DNA of 64,000 bases from Sepiola atlantica (Eukaryota; Mollusca; Cephalopoda; Sepiida; Sepiolidae): assembly GCA_963556195.1 (NCBI GenBank), contig OY744528.1, positions 63,700,646 through 63,764,645 of the forward strand, in the 5' to 3' direction. Both the position numbers and the translations under genes were made by a program. Below are positions 11,921 to 24,164 of this stretch, piece after piece; the first letter of the stretch is position 1; each line of letters begins with the position of its first letter. The notes below the pieces were generated by a model. That model ran no database searches, was not told the origin of the DNA, and saw nothing but the letters and a program-made list of their open reading frames with translations.

Positions 11921-12199
11921 TAATATCAATTATAATAATAATGTTTTTTTCCTTCTATTGTACGTACGTGTTCATTATTCACTATTAAAATGAGATTGCC
12001 CAATCATCAATGTAATTGTTTAGTATATTTCAATGATTTTAAAATGAATTGTGTATTTTTTAGAAAAGTCCCGCCACTAATAGAAGAATGACTTTTGCAA
12101 ATAAAAAAGGTACCAGCAGACACGCACAGGGCGCACAGGCCATTGACCTAGTATCGTAGGTTTTGTCTAGATGTGCGTCAGGTTAGTTTGAGGGTTATG

Positions 12200-12460
12200 G
12201 ATAGGCTGTACAAAAGCAGGATGAATGTAACTGAGGAACGCATCGCGAAAAGGTTAAAATCTATTTGCGTGAGTTTCTACCGAAGCAGAAATGTAAGGGA
12301 AACGATCTTTTATGCAAATATTCAACTACATGAATTGATTCAATCCCATTGTGTAACTAATGAAACGTTTTATTACTATAACCCTCATTTTCTTTTTTGG
12401 GAGAGTGCTCAATGCATTGTGAGGGGACTCTTCTACAGAAAACCCTTAATTGTTAAAAAA
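12200..12460 (+). repeat. Dispersed repeat, family G copy 1
   Basis: It aligns by eye with 31970-32220. Matching blocks are an ACGCATCG/ATGCATCGG start, a TATGCAAAT/TATGCGAAT block, and ATTATAACC..CATTTT near the end. The 99-codon frame here begins with GTG and is therefore unlikely to be a gene. Confidence 0.5.
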
Positions 12461-12589
12461 AAAATAGAATAAACCGTCATAATAGAATACTGTTGTCTCA
12501 TCGACTTAACCAGATTAAACAAAAAGACTCTTCGCATTATTTTCAAATGCCTTGAATTGTAATACATCTAATTGTTAGAATTTTAAATA

Positions 12590-12960
12590 AATATCTTTTT
12601 AAAAGTTATATAATTTTATTTATTTATATTATATTTTGTCGGCAATTATTTTTACGGTAAAAACAAAGATTTATTTATTTAAAACAATTAAATTTTTAAC
12701 AAAAAACAGTAAAACGTTCGTTTTATATAGTTTAATATTATGACGCTGTCAATTATCATACGGCGTGAACAAAGTATATTTATTGTTTTAAAATATTTAC
12801 ATTGTTACAATTTTAAATCAAGAAAAAGGCGACATATATATCTGAAATCATTTAAAGAATATTCAGCTGACAATAGAACTGTCTTACAGAAGAAGAAATA
12901 ATCGTTTGTAAATATCATTACTCTTGACACACATTTATTATTCTAAGACAAATAGTATAA
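12590..12960. repeat. AT-rich dispersed repeat, family D copy 1
   Basis: TTTAAAGAATATTCAGCTGA and the following 120 bp resemble 30110-30240 (TTTAAAGGATATTTAGCTGA). The upstream TTTTTACGGTAA motif is also shared. Identity unknown. Confidence 0.35.
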
Positions 12961-13179
12961 ACACTAAATTATGCAGCAGATAAAGAAAGAAACCGTGGAA
13001 TTTCCACGGGTTCCTGCCAGTAAAACATAGTTCCACACCGTAAATAATTGGACGGCTCATAAGAACAAAATGCAAACGTTTATTGTGGAGTCATATGTGT
13101 ACTACATATATAAACTAGTAGAATAACCATTTCAGGACGAGTATTAGCAATACATATAGCATTAGTTTTACATTTCTAT

Positions 13180-13440
13180 GTTTGCTCTTTCTTTGGGGAG
13201 TATGGTACGGGTTCGGTGGCACCCCCAACCCCTAAATGGTAAAGTTTACAAATAATAAGAATGTGCCCACGTTATTCAACCTATTGCCTAGAATAAATAT
13301 CAGATAATTCATAATAAAAAGTACAGTAGGTTAGTATTTTACCAAGCACATAATTATTATAGATGCGCACCGATACTTTTAAAATGTATTTCTTCATATA
13401 ATTATAAAAGTTTATTTTCTCTATTGATTTTTTTGTATCC
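13180..13440 (+). repeat. Dispersed repeat, family C copy 1
   Basis: GAGTATGGTACGGGTTCGGT and the following 240 bp match 28535 onward (GGTATGGTACGGTTTCGGT). Shared motifs include AAATGG.AAAGTTT, CACGTTA and ATAATTCATAA. Inverted relatives lie at 18640-19050. I cannot name the family. Confidence 0.6.
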
Positions 13441-13443
13441 AAT

Positions 13444-14140
13444 TAATTGAACGGTGACATTCAGGTGGATGTGAATAAAATAAAACAAACAATGAGTTTA
13501 CTAAGAAGGGGTATATTTAATAACCATAACTGTAAGGCAATTCATCGACCAAATACTTGTGGGGAAGTTATCCGAAGTCTGAGGATTTGCATTGCATTGC
13601 AGAAGCAAGATGTAACTCAACATATAAAAAATGTCTATATTAAGAGATGGAGAAACTATTTTGACAAATACTTCATATTCACATTTGATTCAGCATTTAT
13701 CCCGAAGAAAGTCACGATTGGATGCGCTGCTGAGAGAGTTTAACCATAAATACCAAATTATTTCTGGTGTTTCAAATGCCAGAAGTTTCAGAACCATAAG
13801 GACATATGTACGGGACATCAGTTGTGTGGTAAATGTGACGAAAAGATCCGTTCTATATGAAGAACGAATACCAAATTGAGAAGAAATGTGCTTATTTCAA
13901 TGGGGACCAATTTGCATTTAAATAAAACATGCGACTTTTTTTAAAGAAAAAGAAATAATAAGAGTTAAGAATACAAGAAATGTGCCATTCATTGAGGCGA
14001 GAAAGAATGTTGAGGTGTATATAAACGCTCAATCATATGCCACTGTAGCTGTAACCACCAATGTGACAAGAACTAAATAAGTAGCAAAGAAACAGGAGAA
14101 CAAATACAACGAATTAGTGGAGGAGTTGTTAAAACTTAGC
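13444..14140 (+). pseudogene. LINE ORF1 (gag-like, zinc knuckle) remnant
   Basis: Across frames the translation gives a CCHC zinc knuckle, CFKCQKFQNHKDIC, followed by GHQLCGKC. After a gap comes KEIIRVKNTRNVPFIEARK, then NVEVYINAQSYATVA. In Jockey- and I-type LINEs this is the ORF1 nucleic-acid-binding region followed by the conserved EAR..V motif. The frame breaks several times between 13740 and 14090. The RNase H remnant that follows on the same strand is probably from the same insertion, with most of ORF2 deleted between them. The assignment to ORF1 is firm; the exact clade is inferred. Confidence 0.75.
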
Positions 14141-14299
14141 CGGGACGGGGTTTCGAAAATGTCTATGGGATGCTTTGTCTGGAGTTTGGGAGGTAGTCAA
14201 CGACACACGAAAGCAGTCAGAGACAAATGTTACTGAAAAATAAGCAACTAACATGAAAAATAGCGGAAAGATATAACAGAGATCTCGGTAAACTTTACA

Positions 14300-14700
14300 T
14301 AAATGCAAACGCGATTACCTGACAAATTGTCAATATTAAGTGCCGAGGCTTCAACACTAGACGTAGCTCTGAAAAAATGATAAAATAGTAGGACCGGTAA
14401 ATTTATCATCGTTTTCGACTCCCTATCAATACTTAAAGCATTAAAGAACAACAATATGGATGATCCTCTAATCACTACGATGTGTAACAAGTTCACCTCT
14501 GTTATATTTTTACTTACCAATGTGTGCATAAACCGTTATACATCCGCGTCATCGTTGTCGTCGTAGAAGCAGATTCTTGCTTGTCTGTGGATACAAAACA
14601 ACTTATATGCCAATGTAGATTTATAAAAAAAGTTTATTTAAAAATAAAGACAGTCATAATAACCATCAGAGCGGCAGGTTACTTGTGTAGGCGTATTGAA

Positions 14701-14731
<31 letters not shown>

Positions 14732-15240
14732 GTGAGAGAGGGAGAGACAGACATATAGATGGACTGATATCTCGTCTCGCTTAGGGACAGCGCCCAAGAC
14801 ACGTCTTTCCTGCTTGAAATCTTCCCAGCCAAGTGACTAAATATTTCGCCCGGAAATCACCTCTTACCCTTAAATATCGCTCAGACTTTTCAATTCAAAC
14901 ACGACTCTCTTTATGTGACACCTCAATCTATTGCAAGAGCAAACTCAAATTAACTTATGCTGGATACCGAGCTATACCGGTATTCGTGGGAATGAAAGAG
15001 CGGATAAAACAGAATAAGAATCACTGGACATGATATCTTCTAATACTAAGATCCCATACACTAATATTCAACCTTCTATAAACAGGCTCATCAAAGAAAA
15101 ATAGCAACACTCTTGGGATGAATGTTAAAGACACAAATTAGACAAGAGTTGGGCAACTACTGATGAGTGGCATCAAGGCTACAGAAAGGTAAAAAGAGAA
15201 GATGTACTAACCAGACTGTATAAGTCATCAAATGTGTATC
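14300..15240 (+). pseudogene. LINE ORF2 RNase H domain, split by an insertion
   Basis: The first half reads LPDKLSILSAEASTLDVAL and then FIIVFDSLSILKALKN at about 14318-14460. This is the ribonuclease H core, with the E of SAE and the D of FDSLS. The second half begins near 14949 with NLCWIPSYTGIRGNERADK, the C-terminal RNase H motif with its final Asp. A short tail with WHQGYRK follows at about 15170. In intact elements these halves are about 20-30 residues apart. Here roughly 400 bp of unrelated sequence with a (GA)n array separates them. RNase H plus a CCHC ORF1 points to the I group or a related LINE clade. Confidence 0.75.
14530..14915. other. Insertion inside the RNase H remnant, with (GA)n
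   Basis: Sequence between the two RNase H halves contains a GA array at about 14697-14728, followed by imperfect GAGAGAGGGAGAGACAGA. I see no terminal repeats, so its nature is unknown. Boundaries are estimated from where the RNase H translation stops and resumes. Confidence 0.45.
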
Positions 15241-15249
15241 TCATGTCAA

Positions 15250-16025
15250 TAATAGTATACATTTAAACATATACTAATGAAGTGTAACTATTTCCATCAA
15301 AGCTGGTGAAAATACTACAATTAAAATACAATAAAGGACTTATTCTAAACACTAACCCGAGCAACATCTTAAACTTCAATTAATAAATTAGACTCTTTTA
15401 TAAAATGTATACTAAAAGGATTAAAAGAATTAAAAATAAATAAATGGTAATCCCACTTTTCGGGTTCTTATCCGACAACTTTATTTGCCATTAAATAACA
15501 CATTGATTGTAAATATGCCGGCAAACAAACGAAACGAACAATATATAGTCTTCTTGCCTGTGGAAGCAGGAGTAATAAGCCGTATAGAAAAAGAGTCCGT
15601 GATGTCATACAGTGAGTACGGTTGGAACTGAGAGATAGAAAGTTAGTAAGAGATTGTTCACTTGATGAGTTATTTGCAAATTGCGTTTGATTAAAATAAT
15701 TACAATGGATTTTTTCTTCAAACAATACTCAATCCTAAAACTGACGAATATTTTAGCACACATATTTTTTGATTAAAATATATAGGGAAAAGATGATAAA
15801 CAGCTCTTTTGTATGATAATAGATTTGGGGTATTATCTGAATTCATAGCAACAATTCGACACATGATTTGATTAAGTTTTTTATTAAAGCATATCTGTAA
15901 TTACAGTCTACAAATAAAATAATGAAACTTTCGAATGTGAAGTTTGTTTCAAATAAATCAAAATATTATGATATGTAGTGCAGGTTCTCGAGTGAAAGTG
16001 ACGGCATGCGAACGGGACGATCGCC
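15250..16025. other. Unassigned AT-rich sequence
   Basis: It probably includes the 3' region of the preceding LINE. No gene recognised. The minus frame at 15468-15725 has no supporting motif. Confidence 0.35.
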
Positions 16026-16029
16026 ATAA

Positions 16030-16790
16030 AACGTTATAACAAGCAAAACAAACACTTTATCAACGGAGAAGACTTGGCGGAGCAATCGAAAACAAAATAA
16101 CATTCTGTCCGGTAGTCAATTCTTCTGGTAGCGCGAGGAGTGATAGTACCACCGTAGCCACCGAAACTGTTATCAGCCCTGGTTGGCGGCTGATTAAGAC
16201 AGGATAGAGCACATTCAATCGCAAGTTGTATGTAGAAAATTGTTCCGTCAAAGTATTGTAATGTCACTATGCACGATTAACAAATGGCTCTCAATTATTT
16301 TACTAATTGGCCACTGCTTATCAAGTCCCGTGAGCCACTCAAGGATAAGGATTAAAGAGAGTGCCAGTTGGACGCTGGTCACTACAGCGAAAGGATTGTA
16401 AAGTATGGATGGAATGGGCATACTATTACTTAATAAGAATTGATTATCCAAGAGAACGGCTGTACAAATATGTGGTTCAATTAGAATTGAATATGACCTT
16501 GTTGTAGAAAGTTGGGAAGTAGCGTTGTGAAATGTTGTTCCACAAATGGGATGTTTTAGGAAAGAAACTTTGTTCATGGAAGTTCAGTTTGGTTTTGGAT
16601 ACAAAGAGAGAAGAAAAGTGCTTTGTTGTAGTTATAGCTCGGCGAGTTCTTGGTGTGAAATTTTTACAGAACTTCTCATAGACATAAGGATATAGTAGAG
16701 AGAAGCTAGTAACATCTCTTCTGTGTGAAAGGTGATGTAAGGAAGAGAAGATATCATCCCCACTTCATTTCGAAGTCGATTTAATAAACA
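16030..16790 (-). pseudogene. Jockey/CR1-like LINE, 3' RT remnant
   Basis: On the minus strand 16500-16790 aligns with the better preserved copy ending at 53640. Shared features are EVFISSLQS-like coding near the start, then FLKHPICGT at the position where the other copy reads FLEMPFIGT. At DNA level CATCTCTTCTGTG.GA and GTAAGGAAGAGA are shared with 54000-54040. The remainder (16030-16490) is more decayed. Stops and frame changes are frequent; only the C-terminal part of ORF2 is represented. Confidence 0.6.
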
Positions 16791-16799
16791 TTTATAATG

Positions 16800-17390
16800 C
16801 CAGTTTTCACATTTAATTTCTATAAAATCTATTTTCTATTTCGTTTTATTTTTTAAAGGGATCTTTTCTGTTTCATGCCCGGCACTAATACACATTTGCT
16901 TGCTACACTAACAATTATTCCCTTTACTCTAGCTAACGCTAACCCTATTTCACCCAAAGGAGCAGGTAATGTCTCCTTGGAAAATGGTCTTATGACAACA
17001 AAACGACATTACATTGCACCCACAAAGGAGGAGGTAATTACTGGAATAATATACTGCATACTAAAAAGAGGGGGTAATGCTCTGGAGAATCAAATCATGA
17101 GGAACGAAAAAAAAAATCAGATACTACTGGGAAAATATTACGTAGTGAATATTTAACGGGAAAAGCGCTCTCAAATCCCTTTTTAGACATTTATCATTGT
17201 TTTCATTCACACACTGATTCAGAAGGAATTTGCTTTTCACACTTTGTGTGTACGTCTCCATGCTGAACAAGTTTCTGTATTTGCTTCATGCGGATATTTC
17301 CAATATTTGCAATCTAAACTGTGTTTATGTAATAGTGCTCAATAATAAATAGAGTTATTTTTTTATAATAAAAGTTTGTATGAATGCAAC
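16800..17390. other. Unassigned sequence
   Basis: The frame at 16875-17156 (93 codons) has no recognisable domain. No RNA gene seen. Confidence 0.35.
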
Positions 17391-17397
17391 TTATATA

Positions 17398-17582
<185 letters not shown>

Positions 17583-17649
17583 TCTTATTTCTGTTTTCGT
17601 TAGCATAGGGACGAGGCACTCTTCCAAATGCCAGACTATCACCTGCTAT

Positions 17650-18590
17650 TTAAAGGCTCCAACCGAGTGCTCTTTTAAGGATTTTGGCCGTTCCCTTAAG
17701 TGCAATTATTTGGATTTCTTTTGCACTTGGTTTTCCGGGAATACTTTCCAAATACTTTTTGAAATTTTTCTTCATGAGGCCTTTAGCTCCTGTTATAACT
17801 GGGATAAGATTGACGTTTTTGAGGTTCCAGTTTCTCTTCATATCATACATCAGGCCTTGGTATTTTGTAACCTTCTTCCTTTCTGCTCTGTTTAAGCCAC
17901 TATCATTTGGAACACTCATCTCAATCAGTGTTGCCTCACTTTCTGCCTTATTTAATATGACTATGTCCGGTTTGACTGCTGCATTTTCCAGGTAGGTAGA
18001 TGTAGGACACATAATCATAATGTATAGTATACTTATCGTTTCCCACAGTCCTCTCCGGTAGATGTTCCCAAGACCTAGTGCTACATTGGATGTTTAGATT
18101 TTTACAGATGTTCCAGTGTATGTATTTGCATACACCATCATGGCGCGTTGTGTAGCTTCCATCTGCTAACATTATGTTGCAGCTGGATATCAAGTGATTC
18201 ACACTCTCCAGTTATGTGTGGCAAAATCTGCACTTGCTATCATTACTAAGTCCTGCCATCTTTTTAAATGCATTAGTCATAAGACCTTGGTCTTGGGCCG
18301 CCATTATAAGCCGTTCCTGATCATAATGGAGGGCGCATCTTTTAAGCCAGTCCAAAGAACCTTCTTTGTTGATATACTCTTTAGATATCTCATAAAGAAA
18401 GTGGGTTGCGCGTTTTTGTTCTGTCCACTCTTTAAAGCTCCTTTTTTTAATGTTTCAGTGTATTTTTACGACTTTTTTGGGCTATCTCTGTTGCAGGTTT
18501 TGTTGGTGTTTCAACCTCGTCTGATAAACAGCCCTGTCCGAAATGCTTGGCTAAATATGTTATGGAAGTTGTTTGGCTAGATCTTTTATG
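17650..18590 (-). pseudogene. RLE-type LINE ORF2 C-terminal half
   Basis: Read on the minus strand from about 18590, the order is DRAVYQTRLKHQQ; then SLDWLKRCALHYDQERLIMA; then a CCHC-type finger CRFCH..ESVNHLISSC; then HDGVCKYIHWNICKNLNI. Next come [27 protein letters not shown] and IPVITGAKG, ending with [10 protein letters not shown]. This matches LINEs whose C-terminus carries a zinc finger followed by a PD-(D/E)xK restriction-like endonuclease. At least one frameshift (near 17990) and stops break the frame. The RT domain itself is absent, so this is a 5'-truncated insertion. It is the most complete of the three copies in the window. Confidence 0.8.
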
Positions 18591-18639
18591 TGTGTTTGTG
18601 TGTGTAGAGGGTAATATACTACACTAATTTGCTGACCAT

Positions 18640-19050
18640 CATGAATGTTGTATTATATATTCTATACAACAGTGCAAATAACATAGATACATTATTTTTG
18701 GTAACTTTTTAATTTAGAAGTTCGCCCATCGAAACTCACATCCGTCCCAGAACTTTTGAAATAAGTTAAATACAAAACATTTAAAATGGAAAAGAATTGT
18801 TCTACATCATATTTTGGGTTATATTGAGTATTATATTTTTAAAGGGATCGGTGCACGCGCACGAGTGACAATATATATGTGCTTCGTAAAATTATAAAAC
18901 TATTCAGCTTATCATTATGAATTATGAAATATGTATTCTAGTTAACAAGGTGAGAAACGTAGACACATTATTTTTTCTTTTGTAAACTTTGTGATCTAGG
19001 GTGGGAGCACTAAAACGTATCATCCCCCAAAGAAAAAAAAAGAATATTAA
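18640..19050 (-). repeat. Dispersed repeat, family C, inverted double copy
   Basis: The minus strand of 18880-19050 matches 28535-28660; on plus this reads TTATCATTATGAATTATG and, further on, CATCCCCCAAAG. A second, more diverged unit lies at about 18640-18780. Each unit shows the same order of blocks, so this locus carries two tandem units, as does 28520-28910. Confidence 0.5.
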
Positions 19051-20430
19051 AATGTAAAACTAACGCTATTTTATATCATTGCTTATGGATGTATTGGAAC
19101 AGGTATTCTACTAGTTATCACTCCCTCTCTCTATATATAAAGCAAAGTTGTCTGTATGGGTGTATGTGTGTTGTGGCATGGGATGTTTTAAAAATAAGTT
19201 ATTTGCGATAATTTATTAGAATGTTTAAAAACTAATTTATTGGGGAGAAAGTACGAGCATGATTACAATATATAGGGATCTAAAATTATATTGACTATAA
19301 AAGAATTTAAAATAATTAGTACAAATGAGTGCGCTGAAAGAATTAATATCGGGTACACATTTGACTTAAGATCGGTAAGAGAAAACACTACAGACCGGAG
19401 AATAACCGAAATGAAATTGCTCCAGCTAAGAAAGTCCAATAGCACCGAAAATGGATAGGTGATTTCGTTTTCATCTTCATTTCTTTTGCTGTCCAGGAAT
19501 TTTTTTATTTAAACATGGACTGCAAAGCACCACATTCCATTTTCAATGAAATATGGGCGTTTTACCGGCATCATATCGTAGTCCATATTATTGCGTTGTG
19601 TCTGTACACGCAGCAATGTTTCGTTTCCTCTCATTTCCTCTCCCATTGAATACGTCCTCTTGTTGTTGTTAATAACATATCTCGTAAACGTTATTGATAA
19701 AGGAAGAACACGAACTCAGTTGAGTTTTGACAATCTTTGTAAAGATTTATTTTGTTTCTTTACAGTATACATGGATACACAATAAATAACTCCAACCGAC
19801 CCCCATGTAGGATGGAACAGCTATTCAAAATCCGGATCGGTCTCACTGGCAGTTCAGTAGAAAAGAGAAAACTCTGATCTACTCATTCGGCACGTCACAC
19901 TAGCGAATTCCTGTCTGTTACGTAACTGCTGGGACATATTGTAACTTCTAATGGAAACTTCCACTCTATTTAATTGTAACATTATGTGGAAATTTCCCAT
20001 TTTATCCTTATTTTTACACACCGGCATGTAAATTTAACTACGCTGGGGGTAATAGTAGTAGTTTATATCTCTACACTGGACATGTGGAAATCTTGGGTGC
20101 ACCTATCTCCCCACGAGGCCTGTATGTGATGCAAGGTCGAGCTAAATGCTGGTGTGTGTGCATTTGTGGACACAATAAAGGCATTAATGGCTGGTAAAAA
20201 TATTACTTACAAAAATAGCCTAAATACGACCGGTCGGTTTTCCTCGTTCATTTGAATTATTTTATTTTTTGCTTACACCTGAATGAGTCTAGCATAAGTC
20301 TGACGGATCTTGGTTTTTGTTTGGTTAATAAAACTACTAATGAAGTAATGAAAACCGTGCAAATACAACGAATTAAAATACTTTTATTTTTATAAATAAA
20401 GTTATTTTTCTTGTTTTCTTCATACACACA

Positions 20431-20432
<2 letters not shown>
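19051..20432. other. Unassigned sequence with a possible Helitron-like 5' start
   Basis: At about 19129 TCTATATATAAAGCAAAG is followed by TGTATGGGTGTATGTGTG. This resembles Helitron 5' ends, but I find no matching 3' end. The rest shows no gene. Frames at 19263-19445 and 19591-19785 are unsupported. Confidence 0.3.

Positions 20433-20433
<1 letters not shown>

Positions 20434-20513
<80 letters not shown>
20434..20513. repeat. Compound (TA)n-(GATA)n microsatellite
   Basis: (TA)n to about 20483 changes into about seven GATA units. Confidence 0.95.
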
Positions 20514-20519
20514 ATGAAT

Positions 20520-21245
20520 AAATGCGAAAGTTTGACCCATTTCTCGAACGAACGGTAAAGTCAACACCTATTTATGAGGTTTGACACAAGGTCAGGGTAG
20601 AGAAGTTGAAAAGACAATACACTAAGTTTAGCACACTGTAACCTACAAAATATGCATAAGCTACATCGTCGTCATTCCCTGGTAAGGGCGCCTCATGCGA
20701 TCAGCGATAAACTGACTCCTTCTCAAAGGTAAGGTAAAGCCTGGGAGGGTAGACCTCCCCGGACAGAACAGGAGCATACCTTAGCCCGACAGCAACAAAG
20801 TCACTGTCGGACTGATTGTTGAGTACGTATCTCCGACTGGTACGAAGAGAACTACACCCACCTTTTTTTGTATGCTTTTTTATGTACATGCGATATCTGA
20901 GTCGCAAGTTTAACTTATTTGCTTATTGATTTTGAAAAAGTTAATTTTATGAATTAACTATTATGTTTTATTGTTTTTTAATTCATTGATTGTTTTATTT
21001 TAATATTATAAATAGTTCTGTTTCGCAATGTTGTTTTTTTCTGGGCAAATACTGAGCATTTGAGTTTAAATGTTCTTTTCTCTATAGGGACCGACTTTAT
21101 CTTTCTAAATTGGAAATGAACAGGCTAATTGTGTTCTTTTTTGTTCTTTCTTTGGGTCATATTTAAAAGATCTATTTCGAAATTACAAAAATGTTACGAT
21201 TTCGTGTTTACAACATAAACTACGAATGAAAAGTTTATTATTTTA
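20520..21245. other. Unassigned sequence
   Basis: A GC-richer island at 20660-20870 carries a 68-codon minus frame whose product I do not recognise. It could be an old repeat. No other features seen. Confidence 0.35.
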
Positions 21246-21247
21246 AA

Positions 21248-21480
21248 CTAGCAGAGTTACCCGTTATTGCCCCGAGTAATAGTAATTTATTATTTATCAA
21301 TAAAAATTGATTTCTTTACTGTTGTCACACTTCGGATAAATCCTACTGTAAGAACGAAAACAACTAACTGAAGTAAAACTAACAAAAATAAATAGACACA
21401 AAATTCGCTTAATAAATCTCACTAAAAGAAGAAAACTCCGAGTAAAGTTTTAAAATAAAACAAAAAAGAGAGATATAAAA
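21248..21480 (-). mobile_element. Possible Helitron-like 3' terminus
   Basis: On the minus strand a GC-rich imperfect hairpin (CTCGGGGCAATAACGGGTAA) is followed by CTCTG and then CTAG, with T as the next base. Helitrons end in CTRR before a host T. The rest of the element is not recognised. Confidence 0.35.
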
Positions 21481-21481
21481 T

Positions 21482-21523
21482 AAAATACCTCTCTCTCACT
21501 CTCTCTCACTCTCTCTCTCTCTC
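21482..21523. repeat. (CT)n microsatellite
   Basis: CTCTCT tracts broken by two ACTCTC interruptions. Confidence 0.9.
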
Positions 21524-21749
21524 ATTTAAAAAATCTGATTAATTCCTATTTTAATTACAAAAATATTAAAGACAAGGGAATATTTTGTTTTCTATTAAAA
21601 GTGAAAGCAATTATTTCCAATATTTTTTAGCAGTTATTAAGATTAAGCCTCAATTCTTTGTTCATAGAAATAAATTTACATACGCGATTATTGAACATGT
21701 ACATTCACATTCATTTTTCGAAGAGATAGCAAGCAGGCAGAGCCAGCGA

Positions 21750-21825
<76 letters not shown>
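21750..21825. repeat. (TA)n microsatellite
   Basis: A pure TA array of about 37 units. Confidence 0.97.
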
Positions 21826-21827
<2 letters not shown>

Positions 21828-22681
21828 CTGGATTGCTTTATTTTCTTCATTTTCTGAAAAAAATATTTTTTGAATATTTTAATGCGATGGGGTGTTCTTG
21901 GATTCCCGCAGTGCGTTCTCGTCAATCTCTATGGTTCATCCACCTCTTTGACGGGATTTCCTACCCGACGGTTAGGGTGTTGATGCGTCAGTAAAAGTTT
22001 GCATCTTTTTCTCTCTCCATCGCTGTCCTCCTCTTCTTAATGACCGTTTTTTACGATCGTTATTAAAAAAAAAACAAGCATCAAGAAATTGAAATACGCT
22101 TTAAACATCCCTTTAGAGTTGTATTTCTTCTTCCACCATAAAAGCCCAACCAAACTATATGATGGTTCATACGAAAGAGACCAGATACTCTCTATCAATT
22201 GCCAACATCCGCTTCCTGTTTGAGTGACGTCACGGACAAGTAGCCTTCTTCTAATCTTGAATAGAAAATTCCACTCTACCGAATTTTAACCCTTCGTAGA
22301 AAATTCACCATGCTAATTCAATTCTTACAGACACGTCTCTAATATTGCAGTTGTTGCCCAAACAATTGCTGAAAAACGATAGTAGCAATTGAAAAGATTT
22401 TTCTCACGTATCGGGAGAATCTCACTGGACATTTGAAGGTCTATTTCTTGACGATATGAAAAGTGTATTCAGTAGAACGGGTTACGGTTCATTTTATAGA
22501 CATCTGAAATTACCCAAGTGGCGTTCACTATTATTAAAGATACGTTGTTTGTTACTTTTACAGTGACGATCTTTTAACATGGATTCTTACTCGTCTACTC
22601 TTTTATTAATCTTGTTCGCAAGTCAAAATCAGTAAGTTGAATGAGATGTAAAGCTTTAAAAGGCTTATAAATCATTTTGGG

Positions 22682-22684
<3 letters not shown>
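21826..22684. other. Unassigned sequence
   Basis: No gene, RNA or repeat recognised. Confidence 0.35.
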
Positions 22685-22718
<34 letters not shown>

Positions 22719-22720
22719 TA

Positions 22721-22805
<85 letters not shown>
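22685..22805. repeat. Compound (CT)n-(TA)n microsatellite
   Basis: (CT)n to about 22714, then GTATATA into (TA)n with one TACATA interruption. Confidence 0.96.
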
Positions 22806-22809
<4 letters not shown>

Positions 22810-23035
22810 TTAGCTTATGCAAATGCACTCCCTTTCAATGTTTACACTACACCAGAAATCAAACTAATTATGAAAAATAAATTCAAACAATAGGTAGATA
22901 AGAAAAAAAACCATAAACGAGATTGCAATCACGTAAGCCAAATTAAATGTCTACATAATAAATATTTATCAAGCTCTACCTATTACTAGACACCTTTGAA
23001 AAAATATTGGTTTATAAATACATCTGCACTTATTT

Positions 23036-23037
<2 letters not shown>

Positions 23038-23083
<46 letters not shown>
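23038..23083. repeat. (TA)n microsatellite
   Basis: A pure TA array of about 22 units. Confidence 0.95.
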
Positions 23084-23087
<4 letters not shown>

Positions 23088-24160
23088 TAATAACGTAAAT
23101 ACATGCTAAATATCTATCAGTTTTAGGATTGAGTTATATTTGAAAACAGACTCTATTTTAATTGTTCTAATTGACTGTAACTTGCAGTTAACGCATCAAG
23201 TGCCCCCCCCCACACGCCAACGTTTTATCTATAATTTATTCCGGGCAACGAAGTATTTACCTTCTAGATTTTTATTTAACGATTGCATATATCATTTAAT
23301 ATAATTTATTTATATTTTTAACATGGATGGGTGTTATGAAATCCACACGATTATCGCCAGTCGGCGTTCGTCTAAACCTTTGCATTTGGCGGGACTTGCG
23401 AGAGCAGCGTACTCTTGGCTAGTGCACAAGGGCATGTGTATGACTAATAGGAATTTTATCTCTTCTATCTCTCTTTCATTGCTCTTTTTATTCTCTCTGT
23501 CTCCGTCTCTCTTTATCCCTCTATTTCTTATGCGTCTTTTTTACGTTTTCATAGTGCATGCATGCGTGCGTGCGTGCGTGTGCGTAAGAGTAAGAGAGAA
23601 AGAGAAAGCGCAAGGGACGAGGACGATAAATAATATGTAATGAAAAACGGGGAATTGGTTCCGTGGAGGCTGAAGATTAGTTGCATTCGTTTCTTTTCCT
23701 TTTTTTGTGTTTTTCGTTTTTGCTTTTGGTTTCATGCACTCTTCAGTATCTCAAGGACTTAAGCACTGGATTGAACACCGGAGAAATCTATGGCGGTAAT
23801 ATCGATTTTATACTTGCACTTCTAATAAAAATAAACTATTGACGTTGATCCAGAGTAAGTAGACTTAACTACTGACCTACAATCCAGAGCGGGAAGGATT
23901 CGCAGATGTTGGATGGAAACAAGAATTTTACTTGCTAAAATATTCACTCTTTCGAGCTGGTATGAAGACGATTTCCTCGTCAAGGAACGCGTGTTAAAGT
24001 GCATCAGTTTTCCGCCATAAAAGAGCGACACATCAAACCGATGCGCTCAACTCTTTGTTGCCATAGCTACGCATGTCATTGTCTAACCTTTTTATAATTA
24101 CTAAAAGTATCTTCAAGTCGAATGCGCAATGCATTTTTATGGTAAACTATACGAATACCC
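23084..24160. other. Unassigned sequence with a short GCGT tract
   Basis: A (GCGT)n-like patch lies at about 23556-23585 and a C run near 23202. The frame at 23323-23640 has CT-rich and GT-rich codons and no domain. No gene supported. Confidence 0.35.
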
Positions 24161-24164
24161 GTAC

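Noticed and set aside
12173..12472. 99-codon plus frame
   Set aside because: It starts with GTG and overlaps a dispersed repeat that also occurs at 31970-32220, where it is not open.
17684..17995. 103-codon plus frame, membrane-like
   Set aside because: It is the antisense shadow of the minus-strand LINE coding remnant, which has clear family motifs.
20701..20907. 68-codon minus frame in a GC-richer island
   Set aside because: The product is not recognised and there is no start context, splice signal or homologous copy in the window to support a gene.
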